Under the pieces are notes generated by a model. It ran no database searches. It worked only from the letters and a program-made list of their open reading frames with translations, and was not told the DNA's origin. A stretch of 64,000 bases of DNA from Caballeronia calidae. Its GTDB lineage: Bacteria; Pseudomonadota; Gammaproteobacteria; Burkholderiales; Burkholderiaceae. Below are positions 1 to 8,670 of the stretch, piece by piece. The stretch is from contig NZ_FCOX02000021.1 of NCBI RefSeq assembly GCF_900044055.2, positions 58,774 through 122,773 on the forward strand, in the 5' to 3' direction. Position 1 is the stretch's first letter; each line of letters starts with the position of its first letter. The position numbers were made by a program, and so were the translations under genes.

Positions 1-1
1 C

Positions 2-283
2 AAGAACTGCGCGAGCGGCAAGCATTTGCCCACCGTCGAGATCTCGGCGTGCAAGACCGGCGGCACGCAGGTCGAGTTCATGCGCGTGACGCTGCAGGAA
101 GTGCTCGTGACGTCGGCGAACGTCGCGGGCGTCGACCCCGGCGACAGCGCCGACCGGTTGCTGATGCACTACGGCTTCCAGGCCGCGAAGGTCAAGAAGC
201 AGTACTGGCAGCAGAACGACAACGGCGGCAAGGGCGCCGAGGTGTCGGTCGGATGGAACATCAAGGAAAACACCGAGATGTGA
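2..283 (+). CDS. hcp: Hcp, T6SS inner-tube protein (3' part only)
   Basis: This is the last 93 codons of a gene that begins before the window. The readable part has the Hcp pattern: a CKTGG segment, the strand VTLQEVLVTSANV, a HYGF segment, and the closing VGWNIKENTEM. Hcp hexamers stack into the tube that the T6SS fires and that carries small effectors. It is followed 19 bases later by tssE in the same direction, as in Burkholderia T6SS operons. The N-terminal half cannot be checked here. Confidence 0.85.
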   Translation, partial: KNCASGKHLPTVEISACKTGGTQVEFMRVTLQEVLVTSANVAGVDPGDSADRLLMHYGFQAAKVKKQYWQQNDNGGKGAEVSVGWNIKENTEM

Positions 284-302
284 TGATACGGAGAACGAAA
301 TC

Positions 303-851
303 ATGAACGACCGGCACCATCGTGGCGATTGGGCGGACGGCACGCGCGACCGCCTCCAGCCCGCGCTGCTCGACCGCCTCACCGACGACGACCGCGCGCG
401 CCGCGCGGAGCCGCCCGGCGCCCGGTGGATCGGCGCGGAGCATCTGCGCGCGGCCGTGCTGCGCGACCTCGCCTGGCTGCTCAACACGCGCAACGGCGAG
501 GACGGCTTCGTCGACTGGGCCGCGTTCGGGCACGCGCAGGCCTCGGTGCTCAACTATGGCATGCGGCCGCTCGTCGGCAGGCCGATGTCGGGCGTCGAGC
601 ACATGTCGGTGGAGGCGTCGATCCGCGACGCGATCGTCCGCTTCGAGCCGCGCATCGAGCCCGGGAGCGTCGAAGTCCGCAGCGTGCGTGACGCGCCGGG
701 CGACGCGGCCGGCGAGCGCCGCCACAACATGCTGATGTTCGAGATTCGCGGCACGCTCTGGTCGGTCCCGCATCCGGTCGAATTCGTGCTGCGCTCCGAT
801 CTCGACCTGGAGACGGGCGCGATGTTGCTGCAATCCGCGGCGGGGGCGTGA
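303..851 (+). CDS. tssE: TssE, T6SS baseplate protein (gp25-like)
   Basis: TssE is a small baseplate wedge protein related to phage T4 gp25; it helps nucleate sheath assembly. The 182-residue product has the family pattern: an N-terminal stretch with LLDRLTD, the LRAAVLRDLAWLLNTR helix, then LNYGMRPLVG and a C-terminal domain with FEPRIEPGSVEV and a closing beta strand. The start has a good GGAG ribosome site eleven bases upstream. It lies between hcp and tssF; the gap to tssF is four bases, so it is surely co-transcribed. Family assignment rests on length, pattern and position. Confidence 0.88.
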   Translation: MNDRHHRGDWADGTRDRLQPALLDRLTDDDRARRAEPPGARWIGAEHLRAAVLRDLAWLLNTRNGEDGFVDWAAFGHAQASVLNYGMRPLVGRPMSGVEHMSVEASIRDAIVRFEPRIEPGSVEVRSVRDAPGDAAGERRHNMLMFEIRGTLWSVPHPVEFVLRSDLDLETGAMLLQSAAGA

Positions 852-855
852 CGCG

Positions 856-2730
856 ATGGATACGCGCCTGCTCGATTACTACAACCGCGAGCTCGCCTAT
901 CTGCGCGAGCTCGGCGCGGAGTTCGCGCAACGGTTTCCGAAAGTCGCCGCGCGGCTGCGGCTCGACGAGTCCGGGCCGCCCGATCCGTACGTCGAGCGGC
1001 TGCTCGAAGGCTTCAGCTTCCTCACCGCGCGCGTGCAACTCAAGATGGACGCGGAGTTTCCGCGCTTCACGCAGGCGCTGCTCGATGCCGTGTATCCGGG
1101 CTATGTCGCGCCGCTGCCGTCGATAGCGATCGTGCAGTTCACGCCCCGCATGAACGAGGGCAGTCTCGCGCAGGGCTGGCGGCTCCCGGCGGGCACGGCG
1201 CTGCGCGCGCGGCCGGCCGCGTCCGAGGAGACCGCGTGCGAGTTTCGTACCGCGCACGATCTGACGCTCTGGCCGCTCGAACTGACGGACGCAGCCGTGA
1301 CGGGCGCGCCCGCCGGGCTGCCGCGCGGCGCTTTCGCGGCGTGGCAGGACGTGCGCGGCGCGCTGCGGATCCGGCTGAAGGCGCGCGGCGGGGCGCGGCT
1401 CGCGCAACTGCCGCTCGAGCGGCTGACGTTCCATCTCGCGGGCCCCGAAGGCGATGCCCTGCATCTGCTGGAGCTGATCGCGTCGCACGCGCTCGGCGTG
1501 GTCTGTCACGATCCGGGGCAGCGGCCGCCCGGCTGGATGCATGCGCTCGATGCGGACGCGATCGTCCACGAGGGATTCGACGCGGCGCAGGCGCTCCTGC
1601 CTGACGATGGCCGCAGCTTCCACGGCTACCGGCTGCTGCGCGAGTATTTCGCGTTTCCGGCGCGCTTCCTGTTCTTCAGCATCGGCGGGCTGCGGCCGGC
1701 GCTCGCGCGCGCCACCGGCGACGAATGCGAGCTCACCGTGCTGTTCGATCGTCACGACGCGGCGCTCGAAGCGGCTCTTGACGCGCGCCATCTCGCGCTG
1801 AACTGCACGCCGGCGATCAATCTGTTCGCGCGCCGGGCCGACCGGATTCCGGTGCAGGCCGGCGCGCGCGAGCATCACCTCGTGGTCGACCGCAGCCGGC
1901 CGCTCGATTACGAGGTCTACGCGGTCGAGCGGCTCGCGAGCGAGCAGCGCGACGACGGACAGGCGCGCACGTTCCGCCCGTTCCACGCATCGTTCGCGGG
2001 CGACGGCGGCGACTACGGCGCGTACTACACGGTGCGGCGCGAGCCTCGCCTCGTCTCGGCGCAGGCGCGGGCGAACGGCGCGCGCACGGGCTACACCGGC
2101 AGCGAGACCTATGTCTCGCTCGTGGACAGCCAGTGCGCGCCTTACGACGAATCGATGCGCTATCTGTCGGTCGACACGCTGTGCACGAATCGCGATCTCG
2201 TGCTGCTGCAGCCGCCCGGCGAGACCAACGGCTTCACGCTGCGCGTGTCGGCGCCGGTGGAGCGGGCCGTCGCGATCCGCGGGCCGTCGCGCCCGCGTCC
2301 GCCGATCGCCGATGCGCAGAGCGCGTGGCGGCTCATCCGCCATCTCGGGCTCGCGCGTCAGACGCTGACCGATCTCGACGACGACGAGGGCGCGCGCGTG
2401 CTGCGCGAGCTGCTCGCCCTGCACGCGGACCCGGCCGATGTGGCGATGCGCAGGCAGATCGACGGCGTGCAGCGCGTCGCGTTCTCGTCGGTGTTTCGCC
2501 GCTTGCCGGCCGCGGGCCCGCTGATGTTCGGGCGCGGCGTGCAGGTGGAGGTCACCGTCGACGACCACGCGTTTTCCGGCGACAGCCCGTTTCTGCTCGG
2601 CGCGGTGCTGGAGCAGTTCTTCGCGCGTCATGTGTCGATCAATGTGTTCGCCGAATGCGTGCTGACGAGCGCGCAGCGCGGCAGGCTCGCGCATTGGCCG
2701 GCGCGCATCGGCAGGCGGCCCGTGATATGA
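856..2730 (+). CDS. tssF: TssF, T6SS baseplate protein
   Basis: TssF is the large baseplate wedge protein that pairs with TssG and contacts TssK. The 624-residue length is normal. The N-terminus MDTRLLDYYNRELAYLRELG is the family signature, followed by FPKVAARLRLDESGPPDPYV and VERLLEGFSFLTARVQLK. The C-terminal part has RLPAAGPLMFGRGVQVEVTV and a final FARHVSINVFAECVL strand, also typical. Its stop codon overlaps the tssG start in ATGA, which suggests translational coupling with tssG. Nothing in it looks damaged. Confidence 0.93.
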   Translation: MDTRLLDYYNRELAYLRELGAEFAQRFPKVAARLRLDESGPPDPYVERLLEGFSFLTARVQLKMDAEFPRFTQALLDAVYPGYVAPLPSIAIVQFTPRMNEGSLAQGWRLPAGTALRARPAASEETACEFRTAHDLTLWPLELTDAAVTGAPAGLPRGAFAAWQDVRGALRIRLKARGGARLAQLPLERLTFHLAGPEGDALHLLELIASHALGVVCHDPGQRPPGWMHALDADAIVHEGFDAAQALLPDDGRSFHGYRLLREYFAFPARFLFFSIGGLRPALARATGDECELTVLFDRHDAALEAALDARHLALNCTPAINLFARRADRIPVQAGAREHHLVVDRSRPLDYEVYAVERLASEQRDDGQARTFRPFHASFAGDGGDYGAYYTVRREPRLVSAQARANGARTGYTGSETYVSLVDSQCAPYDESMRYLSVDTLCTNRDLVLLQPPGETNGFTLRVSAPVERAVAIRGPSRPRPPIADAQSAWRLIRHLGLARQTLTDLDDDEGARVLRELLALHADPADVAMRRQIDGVQRVAFSSVFRRLPAAGPLMFGRGVQVEVTVDDHAFSGDSPFLLGAVLEQFFARHVSINVFAECVLTSAQRGRLAHWPARIGRRPVI

Positions 2731-3797
2731 AGCGCGACACGACCGACGACATGACGCGCGATCCGGCCCGCGACGTGCGACGCGCGGCGTGGTGGGCCCG
2801 CCTGCGCGCGGCGCCGCACGGCTACGACCTGTTCCAGGCGCTGCGCTGGCTCGACGCGCTCTCGCCCGGGCGCGCGCCGCTCGGCCATGCCGCGCGTCCG
2901 CGCGACGAGCCCGTGCGGCTCGGGCAGCAGGCGTCGCTCGCGTTCGCCGCGTCCATGCTCGCCGGTGTCGAGGACGACGGCGCCGCGCCGCCGCGCATGA
3001 CGATTCACGGCTTCGGCCTGTTCGGGCCCAACGGACCGTTGCCGTCGCATCTGACCGAGTACGCGCACGAGCGCGCCGCGCAGCACGACGATCCGACCTT
3101 CGCCGCGTTCGCCGATCTCTTTCATCACCGGCTGATCCTGCTGTTCTATCGCGCATGGGCCGATGCGCAGCCGACCGTGAGCCTCGACCGCGCCGGACGA
3201 GCGCACTTCGACCGGCATGTCGCGAGCCTCATCGGCCGCGACGCGCCGGAGCAAACCGCCGTCGATGCGCTTTCCCCGCACGCGCGCTGCTTTCACGCCG
3301 GTCATCTCGTGCGGCATACGCGCAATCCCGAAGGGCTCGTGCAGATCGTGCGCCGTCACTTCGGCGTCGCGGCGCGCATCGTCGAGCATGTGCCGCAATG
3401 GGTGGCGATCGAGCGCACGCAGCGTTGCGCGATCCACGCGACGCGCCCGACGCAGCCGCTCGGCGGCGCGCTGCTCGGCATCGCGGTGCGGGATGCGCAG
3501 TCGCGTTTCCGGATCGTGCTCGGCCCGCTCGCGCTCGACGCGTACCGGCGTTTCCTGCCCGGCGGCGCGCATGCGCAGCAGCTTGCGCAATGGGTGCGCG
3601 AGTACATCGGCATCGAATTCGACTGGGACGTACAGCTCGAACTTGCGCCCGACGCGGTGCCCGCGCTCGCGCTCGGCGCGCCGCATGGAATCGGCCGCAG
3701 CGCGTGGCTCGGGCGGCGGCTCGATCCGCAGCCGGCGCGCGATCTCGTCGTGCGCTACGACGAGCGGCGCGCCGCTCGTCATCGTGAAACCGCCTAG
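2727..3797 (+). CDS. tssG: TssG, T6SS baseplate protein
   Basis: TssG forms the baseplate wedge with TssF. The same frame is open far upstream inside tssF, but the real start is the ATG at 2727, which overlaps the tssF stop by four bases and gives a normal 356-residue protein. Family marks are PHGYDLFQALRWLDAL near the N-terminus, the central FGLFGPNGPLPSHLTEYAHE, then FHHRLILLFYRAW and the late FRIVLGPLALDAYRRFLPGG. It is followed after 12 bases by tssH. No anomaly was seen. Confidence 0.92.
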   Translation: MKRDTTDDMTRDPARDVRRAAWWARLRAAPHGYDLFQALRWLDALSPGRAPLGHAARPRDEPVRLGQQASLAFAASMLAGVEDDGAAPPRMTIHGFGLFGPNGPLPSHLTEYAHERAAQHDDPTFAAFADLFHHRLILLFYRAWADAQPTVSLDRAGRAHFDRHVASLIGRDAPEQTAVDALSPHARCFHAGHLVRHTRNPEGLVQIVRRHFGVAARIVEHVPQWVAIERTQRCAIHATRPTQPLGGALLGIAVRDAQSRFRIVLGPLALDAYRRFLPGGAHAQQLAQWVREYIGIEFDWDVQLELAPDAVPALALGAPHGIGRSAWLGRRLDPQPARDLVVRYDERRAARHRETA

Positions 3798-3809
3798 AAG
3801 GGAATCGCC

Positions 3810-6455
3810 ATGTCGGATATCGGCCGCGCCAATCTGTTCGCAAAACTGAATCCCTTCCTGTACGAGACGCTCGAACAGGCGACCGGATTCTGCCGCCTGC
3901 GCGGCAATCCGTATGTCGAGCTCGCGCACTGGCTCAGGCAGATCCTGCAGCGCCCCGACAGCGACCTGCACCGGATCCTGCTTCGTTTCGACATCGATGC
4001 CGGGGCAATCGAGCGCGGGCTCGTCACGGCGCTCGAGCGGTTGCCGCGCGGCGCGGGATCGGTGTCCGACCTGTCCGCGCATATCGACGACGCGGTCGAG
4101 CGCGGCTGGATCTACGCGACGCTCAAATACGATTCGACGCGCATTCGCGGCGCGACGCTGCTGCTGGCGATCCTCAAGGCGCCGACGCTGCGCCACGTGC
4201 TGTATGCGATCGCCCGCGAGTTCGAGCGCATCGTCCCCGACGTGCTCGCGGATTCGCTCGAATCGATCGTCGAGGGATCGCCCGAGCAGGCGCCCGAATC
4301 CGCGCCCACGGCGCTTCCGGCATCGGCTCGGCCGGAGCGCGCCGGCGCGCTCGCGCGCTACGCGGTCGATCTGACGGCCCGCGCGCGTGCCGGCGAGATC
4401 GATCCGGTCATCGGGCGCGAGGGCGAGATCCGCCAGATCGTCGATATCCTGCTGCGGCGCCGGCAGAACAATCCGCTGCTCGTGGGCGAGGCCGGCGTGG
4501 GCAAGACGGCCGTCGCGGAGGGGTTCGCGTTGCGCATCGTCGCGGGCGACGTGCCGCCGCTGCTGCGCGAGGTCGCGGTGCATCTGCTCGACCTCGGGCT
4601 GCTCCAGGCCGGCGCGGGCGTGAGGGGCGAATTCGAAAGCCGGCTGCGCGCGGTGATCGACGAGGCGACGGGCGGCGAGCGGCCGGTGATCCTGTTCATC
4701 GACGAAGTGCACACGCTCGTCGGCGCGGGCGGCGCGGCCGGCATCGCCGACGCCGCGAATCTGCTGAAGCCGGCGCTCGCGCGCGGCCTGCTGCGCACGA
4801 TCGGCGCGACGACGTGGTCCGAGTACAAGCAGCACATCGAGAAAGACCCCGCATTGACGCGGCGCTTCCAGCTCGTGCACGTGGCCGAGCCGCAGGAAGA
4901 CGCCGCGCTGACGATGCTGCGCGGCCTCGCGGCGAAGCTCGAAGCGCATCATCGCGTGCTCGTGCTCGACGACGCGCTGCTGGCCGCCGTCAACTTGTCG
5001 CATCGCTATATTCCGGCGCGCCAGCTGCCCGACAAGGCCATCAGCCTGCTCGATACCGCCTGCGCGCGCGTCGCGGTCAGCCAGCATGCGGTGCCTGCGC
5101 CGATCGACGATGTGCGACGGCGCATCGACGGTCTGCGTGTCGAACGCGAACGGATCGGCCGGGAATGCGCGCTCGGCACCGGTGACGCGGCGCGGTGCGA
5201 TGCAATCGACATGGCGATCGGCAGCGCGCAGGCCGAGCTCGATCGGCTCGACGCGCGCTGGCAGGAAGAGCGCGACGCGCTCGCGGCGATCGCACGATGG
5301 CGCGCAACCCTGCTCGACGACGATCCGGCGAACGCGCCCGACGTGAACGCCCACGCCGAGGTGCAGGCGAAACTCGCGGCCGCCCAGACGTCGCTTGCCG
5401 CTCTGCAGGGCGATGCGCCGCTCGTGCTGCCGTCGGTCGATGCGCAGGCCGTGGGGGCCGTCGTCGCCGACTGGACGGGTATCCCGCTCGGCCGCATGGT
5501 GCGCGACGAGACGCAGGCTGTGCTGAATCTCGCCGATACGCTCGGCGAACGCGTGATCGGCCAGCCGAATGCGATCGGGCTGATCGCCGAGCGCATCCAG
5601 ACGGCGCGCGCGAGGCTCGACGATCCGGCGAAGCCGCACGGCGTCTTTCTGCTGTGCGGGCCGTCGGGCGTCGGCAAGACCGAGACCGCGCTCGCACTGG
5701 CCGACACGCTCTACGGCGGCGAACGCAACGCGATCACCATCAACATGAGCGAGTTCCAGGAAGCGCATACGGTGTCGACGCTGAAGGGCGCGCCGCCGGG
5801 CTACGTCGGCTACGGGCAGGGCGGCGTGCTCACCGAGGCGGTGCGTCGGCGGCCGTACAGCGTTGTGTTGCTGGACGAGATCGAGAAAGCGCATCGCGAC
5901 GTGCACGAGATCTTCTTTCAGGTGTTCGACAAGGGTTGGATGGAGGACGGCGAAGGTCGAGAGATCGATTTCCGGCATACCGTGATCTTGCTGACATCGA
6001 ATCTCGGCTCGGACGACGTAATGCGCATGTGCCGCGACCCGGCTCGGCTGCCCGATGCGCAGACGCTCGCCGACGCGTTGCGCGCGCCGCTGCTCGACGT
6101 GTTCCCCGCCGCGCTGCTCGGACGGCTGACCGTCGTGCCGTATTACCCGCTGACCGACGCGCTGCTGGCGCGCATCGTCGCGTTGCAGCTGCGGCGCGTC
6201 GAGCGGCGCATCGATGCGCATCACGGCATCCGGCTGCGCTGCGCCGACGCGGCGAACGCGCTGATCGTCGAGCGCTGCCGGACGATCGAATCCGGCGCCC
6301 GGATGGTCGACGCGATGCTCACGCATGCCGTGATGCCGCGCATCGGCCAGGCGATTTTGCGCGCGACGTTCGAAGGCCGCACGCTGAAAACGATCGATCT
6401 CGGCGCCGCGGGCGGCGAGTTCGTCTACCGCTTCGACGAGGAGGACGCGCCGTGA
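3810..6455 (+). CDS. tssH: TssH (ClpV), T6SS sheath-recycling AAA+ ATPase
   Basis: ClpV unfolds the contracted TssB/TssC sheath so its subunits can be reused; it works as a cytoplasmic hexamer. The 881-residue product has the ClpB-like layout: an N-domain that binds sheath, a first AAA+ module with Walker A GEAGVGKT at about residue 226 and Walker B VILFIDEVHTLVGAG, a middle coiled-coil region at about 440-530, and a second AAA+ module with GPSGVGKT at about 617 and VVLLDEIEKAH. The GYVGYGQGG pore segment of the second ring is present. Its stop overlaps the vgrG start. Confidence 0.95.
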   Translation: MSDIGRANLFAKLNPFLYETLEQATGFCRLRGNPYVELAHWLRQILQRPDSDLHRILLRFDIDAGAIERGLVTALERLPRGAGSVSDLSAHIDDAVERGWIYATLKYDSTRIRGATLLLAILKAPTLRHVLYAIAREFERIVPDVLADSLESIVEGSPEQAPESAPTALPASARPERAGALARYAVDLTARARAGEIDPVIGREGEIRQIVDILLRRRQNNPLLVGEAGVGKTAVAEGFALRIVAGDVPPLLREVAVHLLDLGLLQAGAGVRGEFESRLRAVIDEATGGERPVILFIDEVHTLVGAGGAAGIADAANLLKPALARGLLRTIGATTWSEYKQHIEKDPALTRRFQLVHVAEPQEDAALTMLRGLAAKLEAHHRVLVLDDALLAAVNLSHRYIPARQLPDKAISLLDTACARVAVSQHAVPAPIDDVRRRIDGLRVERERIGRECALGTGDAARCDAIDMAIGSAQAELDRLDARWQEERDALAAIARWRATLLDDDPANAPDVNAHAEVQAKLAAAQTSLAALQGDAPLVLPSVDAQAVGAVVADWTGIPLGRMVRDETQAVLNLADTLGERVIGQPNAIGLIAERIQTARARLDDPAKPHGVFLLCGPSGVGKTETALALADTLYGGERNAITINMSEFQEAHTVSTLKGAPPGYVGYGQGGVLTEAVRRRPYSVVLLDEIEKAHRDVHEIFFQVFDKGWMEDGEGREIDFRHTVILLTSNLGSDDVMRMCRDPARLPDAQTLADALRAPLLDVFPAALLGRLTVVPYYPLTDALLARIVALQLRRVERRIDAHHGIRLRCADAANALIVERCRTIESGARMVDAMLTHAVMPRIGQAILRATFEGRTLKTIDLGAAGGEFVYRFDEEDAP

Positions 6456-8656
6456 ACCGCATTTTCACGCTCGACAGCCCGCACGGCGACGACCTCAAGT
6501 TTCATCGGCTCGACGGCGAAGAGGCGCTCGGCCGGCTGTTCGAATTCCGCATCGACGCGCTCGCCGACAGTCATAGCCTGTCGCTCAGGGACATGCTCGG
6601 CAAGCCGGTGACGGTGCGCATCGAGCAGCAGGACGGCTCGATGCGCTACCTGAACGGGATCGTCGCGCGCGCGACGCTCGCCGGACGGCGCGCGCAACGG
6701 CACTACGGCTACGAACTGACCGTGCGCCCGTGGCTGTGGCTCGCGACGCGCCGCACTGACTGCCGCATCTTCCAGAACTGCACCGTGCCCGAGATCGTGC
6801 AGAGCGTGCTCGCGCCGTACGGCTTTCCGGTCGAGCAGCACCTCACCGAGTCGTACGTGCCGCGCGAGTACTGCGTGCAGTACAACGAGAGCGACGCGGC
6901 GTTCGTCTCGCGGCTGATGGAGTTCGAGGGCATCTACTACTACTTCCGGCACGCCGAAGAGACGCACACGCTGATGCTCTGCGATGCGATGTCGTCCCAT
7001 GCGGCGCTGCCTGGCTACGCGACGATTCCGTATGTCGCGCAGGACCGCACGGCGATCGCGGACGAGGAGCACATCGACAGCTGGCTGCCCGCGCAGGAAG
7101 TGAGCGTCGGCAAGCATCAGACGAGCGACTACGACTACACGAAGCCGCGCGCCGATCTGTCAGCGCAGAAGCTGGATCCGCGCGGCCACGAGCATGACAG
7201 TTTCGCGTCGTTCGAATGGCCAGGCGGCTATCGCGACGACGCGCCCGGCGCGCATTACAGCCGCGTGCGGCTCGAAGAGCAGCAGGCCGAGCACGAGCGC
7301 GCGAGCGCCGGGACGGACGTGCGGGGCGCGGCGCCCGGTTTTCTGTTCACGCTCGCGCATTGCCCGCGCGCCGACCAGAACCGCGAATACCTGATTGTGC
7401 GTTGCCGGTATCGCTTTCAGGAAAACGCCTACGCGAGCGATCAGGGCGGCGAGGCTGTCGTGCATGCGACACAGATGCTCGTGCAGCCTTCGAGCCTGCC
7501 GTACCGGCCGCCGCGCGAGACGCCGCGGCCGCGCACGAGCGGGCCGCAGACGGCGACCGTCGTCGGGCCGCCCGGCGAGGAAATCTGGACCGATCCGTAT
7601 GGCCGCGTGAAGCTCCAGTTCCGCTGGGATCGCTACGGCCGGAGCGATCAGGATTCGTCGTGCTGGGTGCGCGTGTCGAGCCCGTGGGCCGGTAGCGGTT
7701 TTGGCGGCGTGCAGATTCCGCGCGTCGGCGACGAGGTCGTGGTCGATTTCCTGAATGGCGATCCCGATCAGCCGATCGTGACGGGCCGCGTCTTCAACGG
7801 CGAGCGCATGCCGCCGTGGGGCCTGCCGGCGAGCGCGACGCAAAGCGGCATGCTCTCGCGGTCGTCGCCGGGCGGGACCACCGAGCATGCGAACGCGCTG
7901 CGCTTCGAGGACCGGCGCGGCGCGGAGCAGCTGTGGATGCACGCCGAGCGCAACTTCGATGCGGAGACCGAGCAGGATCACACGCTCTCGGTCGGACACG
8001 ATCACACGCATTCGGTCGGCAATGACGAAACCATGCAGGTGACGAACAACCGGCAGCGCAATGTCGGACAGAACGAGACCGTGAATATCGGGCAGCACCG
8101 GGTCGCGCAGATCGGCGGGAACGAGACGCATGGCGTCGGCGGGAACCGGACGCGCACGGTCGGAAAGAACGAAACCGTGACGGTCGGCGCGAATCGCGAC
8201 GCCACCATCGGCGGCACGCACAAGGAGACGGTCGCGCAGGGCAAGACAGAGACGATCGGCGAGGGCAAGACGCTGAGCGTCGCGCAGATGTATCACACGA
8301 CCTCGCAGGACATGAAGACGGTCGTCGCGTCGACGCATACCGAGGAGATCGGCACGCGCACCTCGACGATCGCGCACGCGCATGTGCTCGATGTCGGCGG
8401 CGCGCAGTCCGTCAATGTCGGCGCGAGCCATACGATGAACGTGCAGCAGACCGTGCTCGTCAGCGCAGGCGATGAGCTCGCCCTGGTGTGCGGCGCGTCG
8501 AGCATCGTGATGCGCAGCGACGGCACGATTCAGATTCAGGGCGTCAACGTGGAATCGACCGGCTCCGACAGTCATTGCGTGCGCGGCAAGAACGTGAGCT
8601 CGTCGGCATCGGGCGAGCATACGGTCGAGGGCATGATTTTGAAGCTGAATCCCTGA
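6452..8656 (+). CDS. vgrG: VgrG, T6SS spike protein
   Basis: VgrG trimers cap the Hcp tube and carry effectors. The 734-residue product starts at a GTG that overlaps the tssH stop (GTGA). It has a gp27-like N-terminal part (LDSPHGDDLKFHRLDGEE; LMEFEGIYYYFRH), an OB-fold/gp5 part from about residue 360 (WTDPYGRVKLQFRWDR; SSPWAG), and then from about 505 to 620 a long run of short repeats of the type VG.NET.xVG, the beta-helix needle. A DUF2345-like end closes it. The next two genes are probably its cargo adaptor and cargo. Confidence 0.95.
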   Translation: MNRIFTLDSPHGDDLKFHRLDGEEALGRLFEFRIDALADSHSLSLRDMLGKPVTVRIEQQDGSMRYLNGIVARATLAGRRAQRHYGYELTVRPWLWLATRRTDCRIFQNCTVPEIVQSVLAPYGFPVEQHLTESYVPREYCVQYNESDAAFVSRLMEFEGIYYYFRHAEETHTLMLCDAMSSHAALPGYATIPYVAQDRTAIADEEHIDSWLPAQEVSVGKHQTSDYDYTKPRADLSAQKLDPRGHEHDSFASFEWPGGYRDDAPGAHYSRVRLEEQQAEHERASAGTDVRGAAPGFLFTLAHCPRADQNREYLIVRCRYRFQENAYASDQGGEAVVHATQMLVQPSSLPYRPPRETPRPRTSGPQTATVVGPPGEEIWTDPYGRVKLQFRWDRYGRSDQDSSCWVRVSSPWAGSGFGGVQIPRVGDEVVVDFLNGDPDQPIVTGRVFNGERMPPWGLPASATQSGMLSRSSPGGTTEHANALRFEDRRGAEQLWMHAERNFDAETEQDHTLSVGHDHTHSVGNDETMQVTNNRQRNVGQNETVNIGQHRVAQIGGNETHGVGGNRTRTVGKNETVTVGANRDATIGGTHKETVAQGKTETIGEGKTLSVAQMYHTTSQDMKTVVASTHTEEIGTRTSTIAHAHVLDVGGAQSVNVGASHTMNVQQTVLVSAGDELALVCGASSIVMRSDGTIQIQGVNVESTGSDSHCVRGKNVSSSASGEHTVEGMILKLNP

Positions 8657-8670
8657 CGAGGCGAAGCATC

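Noticed and set aside
2133..2726. Upstream extension of the TssG frame
   Set aside because: It overlaps tssF; the ATG at 2727 gives normal length and coupling.
550..3156. 868-codon open frame on the minus strand
   Set aside because: Antisense to tssE and tssF; arginine-rich low-complexity product typical of a shadow frame.
2628..6326. 1232-codon open frame on the minus strand
   Set aside because: It lies wholly opposite tssG and tssH, has no recognisable domain and reflects GC-rich codon use of the real genes.
5195..6451. Upstream extension of the VgrG frame
   Set aside because: It overlaps tssH and is arginine-rich; VgrG similarity begins at the GTG at 6452.
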